DNA of 64,000 nucleotides from Alisma plantago-aquatica (lineage: Eukaryota > Streptophyta > Magnoliopsida > Alismatales > Alismataceae), in assembly GCA_963693085.1 (NCBI GenBank), contig OY856409.1, positions 295,158,058 through 295,222,057 on the forward strand. Direction: 5' to 3'. Every line of letters starts with the position of its first letter. Position 1 is the stretch's first letter. The position numbers and the translations under genes were made by a program. The notes below the pieces were generated by a model. That model had not been told where the DNA came from. It saw only the letters and a program-made list of their open reading frames with translations, and did not search any database. This document shows, piece by piece, positions 42,011 to 55,008 of the stretch.

Positions 42011-44985
42011 CAATTACTATTGAGGGAACGGTGCATAATTACCTCTTAACTTCTTCCAAAATTTTAGTCTTTTCCGTGGTAAAGCCTAATCTGCTCCTGC
42101 CAGTCTTAGAGAAGGTCGCGGCTATTCCCCTCCATCCGCCTGGCCGCCGAAATTGGTTCCCCTTCATCGCCCTTGCTTCTCGCTAGCCAACATTGCTTCC
42201 TGTCAACCTTCTTGCCGCATCACTACCCTTCCTCTCCAGACGGGTGTCTCACACTAGCCAGGCGGCCGTCCGAGTGACATCCGAACACCATCTCACACCG
42301 CTTCATCAGCATCAGCTGGACATCCATCTCGTGCCGCTTCATCACCTCAGCTGCAGTCGTAGCCGTCGAGACAGTGGCTCTTGTGGCCAGCATCCTCTCC
42401 GCCTATTCTCTGTCCTCTGTGGAGGCATCTCTTCGTAATCATTGTCAGTGCAGCAGCCAGTGAAGTGTGAGAAGACATCCATCCTATGATCGACATTGAG
42501 CCCTGATCGGGTCTCTAACAGGTACATCCGTTGATCGAGTTTCTAACAAGTACATCCTCTAATCGACCATTCTAGGATATAATGTTGGATGGCTAACGAT
42601 GTATGTAGCTTTCCATGATCTAAACCTAGCTGGTTCTTGATGAAATGAGGATGATAAAACTGGGGTGGTTCTCCTTTGATTGATATATTCTTTTTATGTC
42701 TATTATGCTGTTTGATGTCATTATTTTGGGATATGGAGATGTTTCCTCTTATCATCATAATCATTATTTGGGACTAGAAATATTATTCTGAACACAGGAA
42801 TACTATTATATTTGTTAAAATGTAATTTCTATCATATAAACTTGTAGGTCTGTAACATGTCATTATTAATTAATGTATTAAAGAATATTGGCTTACACTT
42901 TATTAATTCTCACAAACCTTCTTTCATGACTCCATAAATTTCTTTGATATTTCTATACTATATCATGATGAAGAGCTCTCTAGGTGTAGGAAAGAAATGA
43001 TCTCTTTTATATTGTGGGCTAGTTGCATATTATGTTGTAGTGCTAATATTTTAGTCTTCTATCACCCTCCTTTCATTTTGATCTCAAAACCCGATTTTCC
43101 TTGTTTGAAATCAACATAGTCATCATCTTTGTTCTCCAATATTAGTGAGATACATCTTTTTGAAAACCATGTTAATTTGTCAACTCCAAACCCCATATGG
43201 AGGTAGAAGGAACATACATTTGGTTAGATAGAATAAAATCCTACACAATTACCCCAAATTAGCAGAGCATAGAACTATATGCACACATGAAATCTTTTCT
43301 TAAAATCCTATTAGTTAGTTCATCATTCATATGAAAGTTGATGGAAAATAGATAGGGGGTTCTTTTATATCCCAACAACACAACTTCACCACTAACCTAA
43401 CCAATACTACTCTGCTCTGAAGCAAAGAGCTTCACCTTATGGCCCATTGGAAGTGCTCTCCTCACCCTCTATGCTGCTTTGTGATTCTCTTATTTGCCTA
43501 CTTGCAAGCTTGAGTTGGAGCAGATAGGGGGCACTGTTGTGTGATCTTGCTTAGTCGAGGAGACATTCATTAGACAAGAGCTAAGAAATTATGTTAGACT
43601 GATAACTCAACAAATTCAGCAATACATTAAGCACCATTAGTATTACATTCAGCAACCACACTGTGGCTACCATCACCAAATCTAGCTAAGAAATGGCTGT
43701 GAGCTCTGCTCTCTTGGTCTAGGCATATGATCAGATTTTTAAAGAAGTCTTGCTTTCTACTTGGACTTTTATTGGTTTCTATTTGCTTCTTTTTTCTATT
43801 GGATTAGTTTGAGATGATAGTTCATATGCTCCCCTCTCACTTTATAGTGATGGTTGAGTTCTGGTGTTGGTATGTGTTTGGTGGTCTGAGAGTTTGCTGC
43901 TGTCTTGATGAGTATGTTTCCTTTTCCCTCTTCTGTTGATATGAACTGTGATGAAGACATAGGTAATCCCTGCTTTCAGAGATAGTTTCTGGTTGCTGAA
44001 GTCTATTTTTTTCTGTCTTGTGGAGAGATGTGGTTGATGGGTTAGGATCTATTGAAACCAAGGTACTCTACAATTTATGTCCAAAAAGTATGGTTAAGAT
44101 AAATGCCTTAGCAAGTATGGTTTTTACAATCACTAGTGAGTTATGAACAAAATATACATCAATAGGAACATAAATCCAATTATGATTTCTTATTACATTC
44201 ATAACCAAACTGTTGCCAACTTTTTAGATGATCATCTTATCATTTCTATTTTTCTAAAAGGAACCATGGGGAAGGGAGTTGGATATGGGAGTATAAGGGA
44301 ATGTCTATATTTAGGAATTAGGGAAATGTAACGAGTCAATGGTGATCCAAGGTGTATGGTTAATAATTCAAGATTACTAAAAACTAACAAACTGGTTGTA
44401 TATATTCTCTACACACTCGATAGTACCATCTATTCTAAGATACATGTTCATAACAATCAATATCTCTTTCAGAATAAAGTGTGGCCAAGGAAAATAATTT
44501 TTGTAGTGTATTCAATGAGGACTCACTTTATATATTCATATATTTTGAATAAGCAAAATTGTAATTTGCCTTTTCCTTATATCGTGTGATATGGAGATGT
44601 ACATGTAGTTGCAAGATGGCGCATGTATTGGAATTAGGCATTTCCTATTAGAACTGCCTAATCATAGCCGACAACTTGTATGTATGTCGGTTAAGTCTAA
44701 TGCTTTGCATTTTCCTGGTGACGGTTGAGTCTAATGCTCCCCTCTCACTAGCTATTTTTAAGCTCGGGGATAAAAGATTTCTTCTTACTACTATTTATGG
44801 TCACTTGTACGAGTGTTTTTCTGTTTTCTCACTGTGTTGTTTTTGAATGTTTTGTTTTTGGTACTAAGTATAATATAGCCTGGTGTTTTTGCATTTTGAA
44901 GAGGCACACTAAGTCATTGTCAACATTTCAGAGGTCTGCTCTGGTTGAGAAGTCTAGGCAGAAGCCTCAAGAAAGAATGGGTGTT
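42011..44985. other. CACTA 5' non-coding region
   Basis: A GC-rich island (about 42100-42470, with repeated CATCTC..CCGCTTCATCA) may be a promoter or leader. The rest is AT-rich with no supported gene. A TGCTCCCCTCTCACTTTATAGTG motif at about 43827 recurs in part near 44730 and 54874, and ACCAAGGTACTCTACAA at about 44058 recurs near 51159, indicating internal duplications. Confidence 0.5.
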
Positions 44986-45754
44986 CTTAGTAATGTGGGT
45001 TCCTCCTTGTTCCCTTAATTGTTAAAACAACATTTGTATATATGTCTTTTTTCCTTTACCCCCTCCATCTAAAATAATACCCTTTCTGTAACATGTGGTT
45101 GTGATGCAGGCCCTAAAAGCCAATAACTATAGTAATGATCCTCTGCTAAGTGCATCTCTGTACTTGGAGATTAATTAAAGGCCGACTGCCCAGGGCTCCC
45201 ATGGGATACATCCATTCCTAATATAATAGTTGGCACTTTGGAGATCTTTGGCATGGATGGAGGATGCTCAGCTGTGGTGAACTTCTCTGCAGGCTTTTTC
45301 AGGATCTCATTCGCTGTGGAAACATGAAGGGTGTTGTAAGTAAAATCTTTTAATGTATTTCGTTTAAATTAGTTAAACGAAATACATAAAAAAAAATTAC
45401 TGACAATGCACTTAATGTTTCCACAATGAATGAGATCATGAATAAGCCTACAGAGAAGTTCACCACAACTGAGCATCTTCCATCCATGCCAAAGATCTCC
45501 TAAGAGCCAACTATTATATTAGGAATGGATGTGTCCCATGGGAGCCCTGGGCAGTCGGCCTTTAATTAATCTCCAGGTACCGAGTTGCAGTTAGCAGAGG
45601 ATCATTACCATAGTTATTTGCTTTTAGGGCCTGCATCACAACCACATGTTAAAGAAAGGGTATTATTTTAGCTGGAGGGGGTAAAGGAAAAAAGACAAAT
45701 ATACAAATGTTGTTTTAACAATAAAGGGAACAAGGAGGAACCCACATTACTAAG
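44986..45754. repeat. 769 bp near-perfect inverted repeat (foldback) inside the CACTA
   Basis: The left arm, 44986 (CTTAGTAATGTGGGTT) to 45367, and the right arm, 45373 to 45754 (ending CATTACTAAG), are reverse complements over their whole length, with a 5 nt loop (ATTAG at 45368-45372) inside CGTTTAA/TTAAACG. Arm identity by eye is about 90%. A 26 bp piece of the right arm is duplicated just after it (45755-45780). No clear target duplication, and no protein is encoded. If transcribed it would form a hairpin of about 380 bp. Confidence 0.88.
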
Positions 45755-45959
45755 ACAAATATACAAATGTTGTTTTAACAAATGTTGTTTTCAAAGACTC
45801 CTTTTGTTGAATGCATGTCTGAAGCTTTCCATGGGCATGACAGACATTCTATTGATGCTAAGTGTGCACAAAGATGGTATGCTACTAACTTATAATGATA
45901 CATATCATACAAGTGAACTAGAAGTTACCATCATTATTTCTGCCCATGCTTTAGTGCTT

Positions 45960-46710
45960 CTATGCCCATCATTTTATTTTTAAAGATACCAAACTTATTT
46001 ACATATCATTTCAGTTTCCATTGGAGACTAGAACTTTGTAATTCTACTATGTCTGCCAATCAAAATTTCTGGTCCTCTTCCTTTTCACTTCCTACTTCTA
46101 TCTGTGATGAAGTGGAAATAACTATTATAAATTTCTTGTGGGGATAGTGTGAAGGCAAGAATGATATCCATCTTATTAAGTGGGATGATGTAACCAAGGT
46201 AAAGGATGAAGGTGGTATGTCTATAAAAAAAGTCAAAGACATTTGTAAGGTTGCTATGATCTTAAATATCTGGATAGTAGCTTCAAAAAAAGGTAGTCTA
46301 TGGATCAAATTGATCCATGAGAAATACCTTCTTAAGGATTCTATCTAAAATATTGATATCTATGGTCAACTTTCTTGGTATTTAATTCAGATGATCATAC
46401 ATCTGAATTTAAAATCCTATTACGAAAGATTGCTAGAAACAACATCTCAGTGATGAACAACCTAAAAAAAGAGGGTTTTTCTATACTTCTATATGTTTGC
46501 TGTGTAGAAGTTCTAATGAATTTATCATTCATTTATTCTTTAATTGCCATGTAGCTGATTTCATCGGGGTAAGGTTGTTGAGTGTAAACTCACTGATAGG
46601 ATTCCCCTGTCATGAAGATTGGACTCATGATATCAACAATTTAAGGTATATTGTCTTGTCTAAGATCAGGTTGTTGTTACCTAAGGGAGATGTTGGGTCT
46701 ACTTTCTGAA
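45960..46710 (+). pseudogene. LINE (non-LTR retrotransposon) 3' fragment
   Basis: Decayed pieces read FSLPTSICDEVEITIINFLW, then IHLIKWDDVTKVKDEGGMSI with GSLWIKLIHEKYL, then a frameshift and CRSSNEFIIHLFFNCHVADF. This is the end of plant L1 ORF2 (post-RT region and zinc-finger 'zf-RVT'). It is an old fragment lodged in the CACTA. Confidence 0.65.
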
Positions 46711-47492
46711 TCCTTTTGGTGATCTTGTGATATGAAGTGATGTCTTGATGATCTATTTTCTTGAAGATTTTGTGATTGGATTGTCTCTTGGCCCTGTTAT
46801 ATAGTCTCTCTGTTTGGGATGGATGGATCTGTGAACTATTATTTATTAGGTGGGTACCTATGCTATTGCAGTTCTTGAAGGATTTTTCTTGTTCTTTTGA
46901 AGCTCAACTATGGGGATGCATATGAAAATGTTTAGTGATCAACAAAAGTTTCTTCTGCCTCTTTTTTGCCTCTTGTATATTGATAGACTTCATGTATGTC
47001 TTCTCCCTTCCCTCCCCTTTTCTCTTTTTCCTTTTCATGTTGTATATTCGACCCCCTTTTGCTGCAATTGTTGCAAAAAAATCAGTCCTTTTATACTACT
47101 ATTTCTTTGATTTTTTTTCTATTTCCTCTTGTGTCTCCTATTCTATCTTCTTTTCTTTTCTTTTTTTGCAATTTCTCCTTCATTTCCTATTCCTGCTATT
47201 GCATCTAAATTTTTGTTACTTCTATGTCCCCTCTTATTGCTATTTCCTTGTTACTCATATCAGAAATTCAGATTCTTACTCAAACCTAGACTACTAGTAC
47301 CACTTCTATTTGCAAGTTTTCTTCTACTTTTTCTTACTTATTCTTGCTCCTACATGACTACATCTCAAACAGTTGTTGCTGTTTGCATGTATTTGTTAAA
47401 GCTTCCTGATCTCTTCTTATATTTTCCTAACAGCTGTTTCCTAACATCTCAAATAGCTGTGCTTAACTTATTATATATTTTCCTTCATGTAG
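46711..47492 (+). other. CACTA region before TNP2, pyrimidine-rich
   Basis: No supported gene. A long C/T-rich stretch (about 46950-47440) gives hydrophobic-looking ORFs that are composition artefacts. It probably holds the TNP2 leader. Confidence 0.45.
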
Positions 47493-50400
47493 ATGGATTT
47501 TCTAATAGATCGGAGTTGGATGTATATTGGGAACAAAGTGCGAAGTGATGTATTCAAGGTAGGGTTACAAAAGTTCATTGAGTTTGTTCTTATCCATCAG
47601 AGACTAACTAGACAGGGGAAATTAATATGTCCTTGTAAGGTATGTTTGAACAGATACCTTAAAACATAGGAGGAGGTATTCTCACATGTATTACAAAAAG
47701 GATTTGTGCATAGCTATGATGTTTGGACGTTTCATGGGGAGGTGATTGGTAGGAGCAATCCTGTTGTGGCACCAAACATGCCTAGCACCGACAATATGCA
47801 TCAGATGCTGGAGGATTTGTTTGGTATGGGTGACACAACAAATGACCACTCTACTGAAGCTACAGAGGAACCTGCAAATGTAGATGCACAAAGATTTTAC
47901 AAGCTACTAAAAGAGGCAGATCAACCACTCTATAGAGGTTGCACAAGTCATTCTAAGATATCGTATTTGGTTGCCTTGCTATTTCTGAAGGAGGAATCTG
48001 GATGGTCCAACGATTCTTTCACAAAGTTGTTACAGTTGATTATTTCAGGATTTCCAGAAGAAAATTATCTATTCCCGGAGACTTACTATGAAGAAAATGC
48101 GATCGTGAAGGATTTACGACTTGATCATTCTACTATAGACGTATGTACAAATAATTGCATGCTTTTTCGCAAAGATGCAACTTCAAAAGAAAATTGTGAT
48201 ACTTGTGGTGCTTCAAGATGGAATGAAAAGCAATACAAAACAAAGGGAAAGAAGGTAGCTGCTAAGTTCATGTATCATTTCCCTTTGATACCTCGGTTAG
48301 AGAGGCTCTATATGTCTTCATCTATTGCTAAAGATATGATTTGGCCATCATAAGTAAAAGGCAAGGATGGTCGTATTCATCATCCTTCAGATACACCAGA
48401 ATGGTTGTCTATTGATGCTAGGTATCCAGACTTTGCTGCTGAACCACGCAATATTAGATTGGCATTAGCAACAGATGGATTTGATGCATTTGGCAATATG
48501 AGTGCATCACATAGCATCTGGCCTGTGTTGGTGACACCTCTCAATCTTCCGCCTTGGCTTCTTATGAAAGAACAATTTATTATGATGTCCCTATTAATCC
48601 CAGGTCCACATATGGTTGGCAATGACCTTGATGTATACTTGGAGCCATTAATTGAGGAGTTGAAACTACTTTGGGAGCTTGGAGTCAAAGTTTATGATGC
48701 ATATAGCAAAAGGAACTTCACTATGCGGGCAATGATTTTTTGGACCATTAACGATTTCCCAGCATATGGTGACTTATCTGGTTGGAGCACTAAAGGTAAG
48801 AAAGATTTGGGATGTCCTTGTTGTAATGTGGAGACTGTATCAAAATGGTTACAGTATGAGAAAAAGCAATGCTATGGTTTCCATCGACGTTTTCTTCCAA
48901 TGAATCATCCATATAGACGTGATAGGAAAAATTTTGATGGTGAAAAATATTTTCGACTTCCACCTAAGCCACTATCTGGAGAAGATATACTGAGGCAATT
49001 TGATGGATATGAAAATATCACATTTGGAAAAATGAATAAGCGCAAGAGGCTTGGAGATCAAATTCAACCATTACCTCCTGGTTGGAATAAGATAAGCATC
49101 TTTTTTCAGCTACCTTATTGGAAGTATTTATCTGTTAGACACAATCTGGATGTGATGCACATAGAAAAGAATGTGTGCGAGAATATTTTAAACACATTAT
49201 TGGGTGATTCTAAGAAAAGTAAAGACAACTTACAAGCTCGTCAAGATATGAAGAAAATGCGCATTCGAAGAGATTTATGGCCAGTAGATGCAGGTGACCG
49301 CTATTACTTGCCTCCAGCATCTTACACCATGACTAATGCGTAGAAAGATAAGTTCTTGTCTTTGTTAGAAAAGTTGAAAGTTCATGATGGCTATTCTTCT
49401 AACATATCTAGGTGTGTTAGCAAATCTGATAGAAAACTTGTTGGGCTGAAAAGTCATGATTGCCATGTTCTTATGCATCAACTTCTACCTGTTGCCTTGA
49501 GACATTGCATAAGCTTAGATGTGTACAAGCCTATTGCTAATTTGTGCTCATTTTTCAACAAGCTTTGCTCTAACATTATTGATGTGGAGGAATTCAAAGA
49601 AATGGAACAAGAAATTGTTGTCACTCTTTGCCAGTTGGAGAGAATCTTCCCTCCTTATTTCTTCACCATCATGATGCATTTGCCCATTCATTTAGCTTAT
49701 GAATCCAGGCAAGCCGGATCTGTCCGAACTAGGTGGATGTACCCAATAGAGAGATACTTGAAGAAATTGAAGAAGTATGTAAAAAACAAAGCTAAACCGG
49801 CTGGTTGTATTGCTAGTGGCTATTTAGCTAAAGAAAGTTTGACATTTTATGCTAGGTACTTGCATAATTTTGAGACAAAACTGAACCGCACTCCTCATAA
49901 TGTTGATGGATCTCCAATTAGAGTTGGAGTGTCAAGAAATTTCAACATCCACACTTTGGAACAAGCCCATCGTTATGTCCTTTTCAATAAAGAGGAATTG
50001 GATGTTTATAGAAGGTAAGATTTAATTACGTCCTAAAATTATTGCTGATATTTGTATATTTTTTGTACATTAATTTAGACACTTCTTATAAAGCAGTGAA
50101 CACATGTGTATTCTTCAAGATATGGAACCCAACATTGCCCCACGGACCCTAGAAACAAAACATGCAAAGGAGTTTTCTAAGTGGTTGAAAGAGCATGTAA
50201 GTCTCAAACATAAATATTGTTGTCACTCTTAATGTTCAAGTTAGTGTAGATTACATGAATGTTTTACTTTTTTATGAAGGTAATGCAAATGCGAGAGATT
50301 AGGTCGAACAGTATTAGCGATGATTTGAGATGGTTATCCTAAGGCCCTTGTGTTGAGGGAATGTCTTATGAAGGATTTTCATTCAATGGATATCGTTTCC

Positions 50401-50863
50401 GTTCAAAGCCCATTGAAAGTACATGTACTACACAAAATAGTGGAGTGTATTTGTGTGCTGACACTTCAAGTTATTCAAGTGGTAGAGATCAAAATCTTAT
50501 AAATGCTGAAGTCACATACTATGGCTACTTAGAGGAGGTTATTGAGCTAACTTATGGTCCAGGAATCAAAGTTCCATTGTTCAGATGTTCTTGGTATGAT
50601 GAAAGCACTTCTAACGGGTTGCGAATTGATGAATATGGGTTCACACAAATCAACACTTCAAGGATAAAAAAAAGGAGGAACCGTTTATCCTGGCTTCTCA
50701 AGCATTGCGATGCTTTTATGTGAAGGATCCTAATGTTGATGATTGGTGCACAGTGCTAAAGCATCCTCCTAAAGATTATTATGAAGTACCTCTTATTGAG
50801 AATTGTTTGACTGGTTTACAATCTGAAGCTATTGATGGTGGTGTAACTAGTGATGTGTCTTAG
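47493..50863 (+). pseudogene. tnp2: CACTA transposase TNP2 (Transpos_assoc + Transposase_21)
   Basis: ATG 47493 gives MDFLIDRSWMYIGNKV, the start of the Transpos_assoc domain, with KLICPCKVCLNRYLK and YDVWTFHGE. Then comes the Transposase_21 core (about 48400-49340: LALATDGFDAFGNMS, VLVTPLNLPPWLLMK, GNDLDVYLEPLIEEL, then PYWKYLSVRHNLDVMHIEKN). The C-terminal part continues after introns 50015-50096 and 50197-50279 (GT..AG; frame restored) with TQNSGVYLCADTSSY and YYGYLEEVIELTYGPG. Stops: TAG 47667, TAA 48351, TAG 49341, TAA 50340. A frameshift in the A8 run 50666-50673 is followed by ILASQALRCFYVKDPN to the TAG at 50861-50863. The protein would cut the CACTA ends; this copy is dead. Confidence 0.9.
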
Positions 50864-51010
50864 ATGAGGAGTGACACCGAGGGATCTTTTGTTGATAGAA
50901 CTAAAAAAAATAATGATGGGGCTAATGTTTAGTTCATCAATCTGTCTGTTTTCATCACATGTAACTAGTGATGTGTCTTGGACGAGGAGTGACACCAAGG
51001 GATATTTTGT
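50843..51010 (+). repeat. Short tandem duplication after TNP2
   Basis: GTAACTAGTGATGTGTCTTA (50843) recurs at 50961 with about 50 bp of similarity (three differences) and a period of 118 bp. It copies the last TNP2 codons into the spacer. Confidence 0.8.
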
Positions 51011-53401
51011 TTGCAAGTCTAGAATAATTTACTTGGGGAATATGTTCTATTGCATTTTTTTGGCAAACTATTACTATATGGCATTTTCTTTGCAATTTAT
51101 TTAGTCTTATTTCATATACCAGCAAGTAGGACATCATTATTCTTTTTTGGGATATGAAACCAAGGTACTCTACAAGTTATATGTTTTTCAAATGCTGAAT
51201 ATTCATATGTTGGTGTCTCACATTCTCCGCAATTTATTTGTTTTTCAAATGTAGCTACTACTTTTGTTACTGACATTTCTGCACTAATAATATATTTTTT
51301 TTTCTTGTCAGTTGAAGGATGGCAGGAAGAAGAATCACTAGATCTAGTTGTAACAACACACCCAGTCAACCTATTGATGTCCCTCCATCCACAATTGTAG
51401 AAAATTGTGAGGATGAACCTAATATACTGTCCAACAATATTGACAATGATGTAACAGTTGAAGAAAATGTTGAGGATGAACAAGAGAATAGGAAGTATGG
51501 ACGTGGGCCTGCAAGTGAGGAAAGCCTACTTCCTAAGCAAGGGCAGCCACGTCACAAGGTCCAATGGGATTATGAAGGAAATGCTATTGGGGAGAATGGT
51601 GCCAAATTGAATCGTTATTGTCATATGCTAGCAAGGAAACCACACATATGGCATCTAGACTTGAAGTGGAAAGAACAACCAGAACAAGCTTTTGCAGATA
51701 GAAAATCATTTATTGAGGTAATCTTTTTCATAAAAAGACCAACAAATTGTATGATTGTTATATCTAAAGTAATATTTTCTATGTTTTTGTAGAAATACTT
51801 CGATTTAGGCAGTCACCCTAATGCATGGAATCACATTGATGAACACATTAGCAAAGGGATATCAGTGTGGAGGGCACGTGTAAAGAAAGATTACTATGAA
51901 AAGTACAAGATTGAACCAGAATTGATGATGAAGAAAGTTGAGAAAAATGCTTCCATAGATATGGACCAGTTTAAAAATCTTGTTAAAGAATGGGGAACTG
52001 AGAAGTCTAAGGTACAATGGTTTCATATAACTTGCATGTATACCTATCTACTTTTTCTAATTATATGTTTCTTATGGTTTAGAAAATTTCCGAGATCAAC
52101 AAGGCAAATAGAGCATAAAAAGTGATGGATCATACCACAGGATCAAAGCCATGGAGTTGTTATCGGGCAGAAATGGTATTAATAATGGACACTTGTCTTT
52201 CTTAGTAGGAGTTGAACATATAACATGGACAATTATTATGTTATGTATCATGTGTAGGCCATTGTGCCTCTTAACAAAATTTTGGAAAAAGTTTACGACA
52301 AAAGCCCACAAGTGGTTAGAAAATGGATATTTGCTTTCCTATGATGTCTGTAAAGCTACATATGCTTAGATATCTCAATTTAAGCTTTCCTTTTATGATG
52401 CTTTCTAATTACAGCTTGAAATCTCTGATATCGTAGAAAACCAAGTAGCAAACCAAGAAGAAATAGATCCTAGAAGTGTTGATAATCTAACACGTGCTGC
52501 TTATTTGCAAGTTTTAAATCCTTCCAAAAAGGCTAGGATCTGAGGTGTTGCAATTGGGCACAAAGAGATAGGACATAGGGAAAAAGCTGCCCGTATAAGA
52601 TATGAAATGCTTCTTGAGGAAAGAAATGCAAAGGATGTATGTTGGATTATAACTAAACTTGAACTATTAGTTACAACTAGTCTATTAGATCGATGTTTGT
52701 AATTTGTTTTCTATTTCAGGATAAACTTAAGGAACTTGAAGAAACAGTAAATGGATTGAAGAACTCCGTCTCCCAATTAATGACTTGGTATAATCAATCA
52801 CAGGTAACTCAGATTCACTTGTCTATGTCAATGTAATATATAATTTTTTTTTGACATTGTTGATGTATTTGTTATAGGATGGCGGTATTAATGTTGATTG
52901 TGCAGCTGAATACCCCAATCAGAATACTACAGGTGTCTTACACATGAAAAGTGGCACAAATAGGTCGGATGTGGGTTCTTTTCACATACAAGACAATACA
53001 AGTAATGGTGCAGATGTAGGCATGTTTCCCAGGCAAAATAATTCAAGCGGGGATGGCTTAGGAAGACTTTCTAGACAAAGCAATTCAAGCCATTCAAGGG
53101 AGACTGGAGTAGGCATGCTTTCCATACAAGGAAATTCAAGGGAGAATGGAGTAGGTAGGCTTTCCATACAAGGCAATGGACATCCACTAAGATTTCAGCC
53201 ACAGGTACCTCATAACAGCTATAGATTATTTTCAATATTCATACACATAAGAATATTAACATGTACACTTTATTAAAGGCTGCAGTTGAAAGTTGGTGCC
53301 CTTCTTCTGGTAATAATCGAAAAAGTCATCCTCAAATGCAGAACACACCAAGCACATCTTCATCGGTGTCTTTCACACCAAGAACTCAGCGTTTAAATCA
53401 G

Positions 53402-55008
53402 GTATTCAATACATGCTTGATTAAACTTCTAGTGATCTGAATGACATGATTTTAAAAAAACTGAAGGCTTTACATTTTTCATGTGTTTAAGATATATTCA
53501 GTATTGTATATGTTTTTCCTACCTGTGACATATTTGAATTTGTCACAAGACATCCAGAGTTTTAGATTACAGTTTGTATTTTTTAAGTTTTTAGTTGTTT
53601 TGTGTGAATGGACTTTATAGAGTTCAAATTTTATGTTAATGTTTTTATAGAGTTCTGTTGTACAATGCATGTTTACAACCAGTGTTGGTTATGTAGTTTC
53701 CAATTAGTAGGGTATTAATACTTGAATTTGTCACTGACTTAAATCTGCATTAGTAGGGTATTAACATAACCAATGTTGGTTATGTTTTTTTCTATCTCGC
53801 ATGAGTTCAAGCATCAATTTGTGTAGCAACTGGATTGAAGCAAAGTGATTTCTTCAGCTCATTTGATTCAGATGAAAATGGGAGAATATTACTACTTTCA
53901 AATGACATACTAGTAGCTAGGATGACTTCAGTTTGGAATTTCACGAATATCCTTACTGCTAAATCTTAAGCCATTCTATCATCTTGATCTTTCTTTGGCT
54001 TGCGAAAAGTAGCTCAAAAAAAATATTATGATGGATTTTTAAAATGATTTCTAAAACGTAGGCATGTTGATAATGCTATCTACAAGCTGCATGTTTCATT
54101 ACTATTAAAATGATTTAGGTATATTCTGGCAGGTCAGCCAATTTTCAGTGTAATAGATCATTGTGATCTTCTTGATCAATATGTTGGCTTGCTAAATGAG
54201 TTCAAGAACGACATATTCTGAGGGATATTTAGATGATCTCTAAATCTTAGGCGTGTTGATTATGTTATCTACAAGCTGCATCATTCTTTACAATTAGAAT
54301 GGTATAGGGACATTCTGGCAGGTTAGCCAATTTTCAGTGTTATAGATCATTTTGCTTCATCTCCAGACCTTTTAGTTGCATACTATTTTTCTGTTGGATG
54401 GCATGTTTTTCACTAGAAACGACCAGCAGTAATTTATTAATTCAATTTTATCCGGCACCAGGTTTAAACAATGATCATGAAAGGTTTTATTTTTTCTTAC
54501 GATGGCTAGTTCTGTTCTGTTTTTATGCTGTCTTGAAGCTGTTGTTGACCTCTTTCCTAGTTGTTTGTTGTTGGTTCAGATCTGGGCTGAAATGGCAGGG
54601 ATCTATAGTTGGTTCTTGTTTCTTTTGTTCCTTTGGTTTCTGGTTGCCTGGCGTTGGTGGCTGTGCTCTCTTTGCTTTGTGTTGTGTAGTCTTGAGTGTT
54701 GTTGGTTGTTGACGGCTGGGGCAGGGTAGGTGCTGCCATTGTGATTCTTTTGAAGTGTTGATGATCTGCAGTATATGTTGTTCGGCTTGTTCTGCTATTT
54801 TGTGCCTGAGTTGTTGGCTCTACTGTGTTGGTCGAGTCCTTTGATGGTGGCTGATGTGTTGGTTGATCCTCTGTGCTCCCCTCTTACTTTTATAGAGATG
54901 GTCGAGTCTGGTTGTGTGGTCCGGTAGCCTGCTGAGGAAGTTGTTCACTTACATTTATCTCTACTTCGCACTCACTCTGATTCCTTTTGGTATTTATATT
55001 GATAGGGT
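53402..55008 (+). other. Large intron of the CACTA TNP1-like gene with inserted repeat DNA
   Basis: No supported gene. It contains the 186 bp-period duplication (54030-54350), and a G/T-rich part with the TGCTCCCCTCT...GATGGTCGAG motif at about 54874 that also occurs near 43827, possibly LINE 3' ends. ORFs here lack known patterns. Confidence 0.45.
54030..54350 (+). repeat. Tandem duplication in the CACTA intron
   Basis: Two units of about 130 bp, starting near 54030 and 54222, share TATCTACAAGCTGCAT, ATTCTGGCAGGT and AGCCAATTTTCAGTGT in the same order, with about 15% divergence by eye and a period near 186-190 bp. Confidence 0.75.

Noticed and set aside
42193..42438. 81-codon ORF in the GC-rich island of the CACTA as a captured gene
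   Set aside because: It is short, has no recognisable domain, overlaps local repeats and has an antisense ORF of equal quality.
46935..47548. Hydrophobic multi-span membrane protein ORFs
   Set aside because: They arise in a C/T-rich tract (Phe, Leu, Ser codons), with overlapping frames equally 'hydrophobic' and no conserved start.
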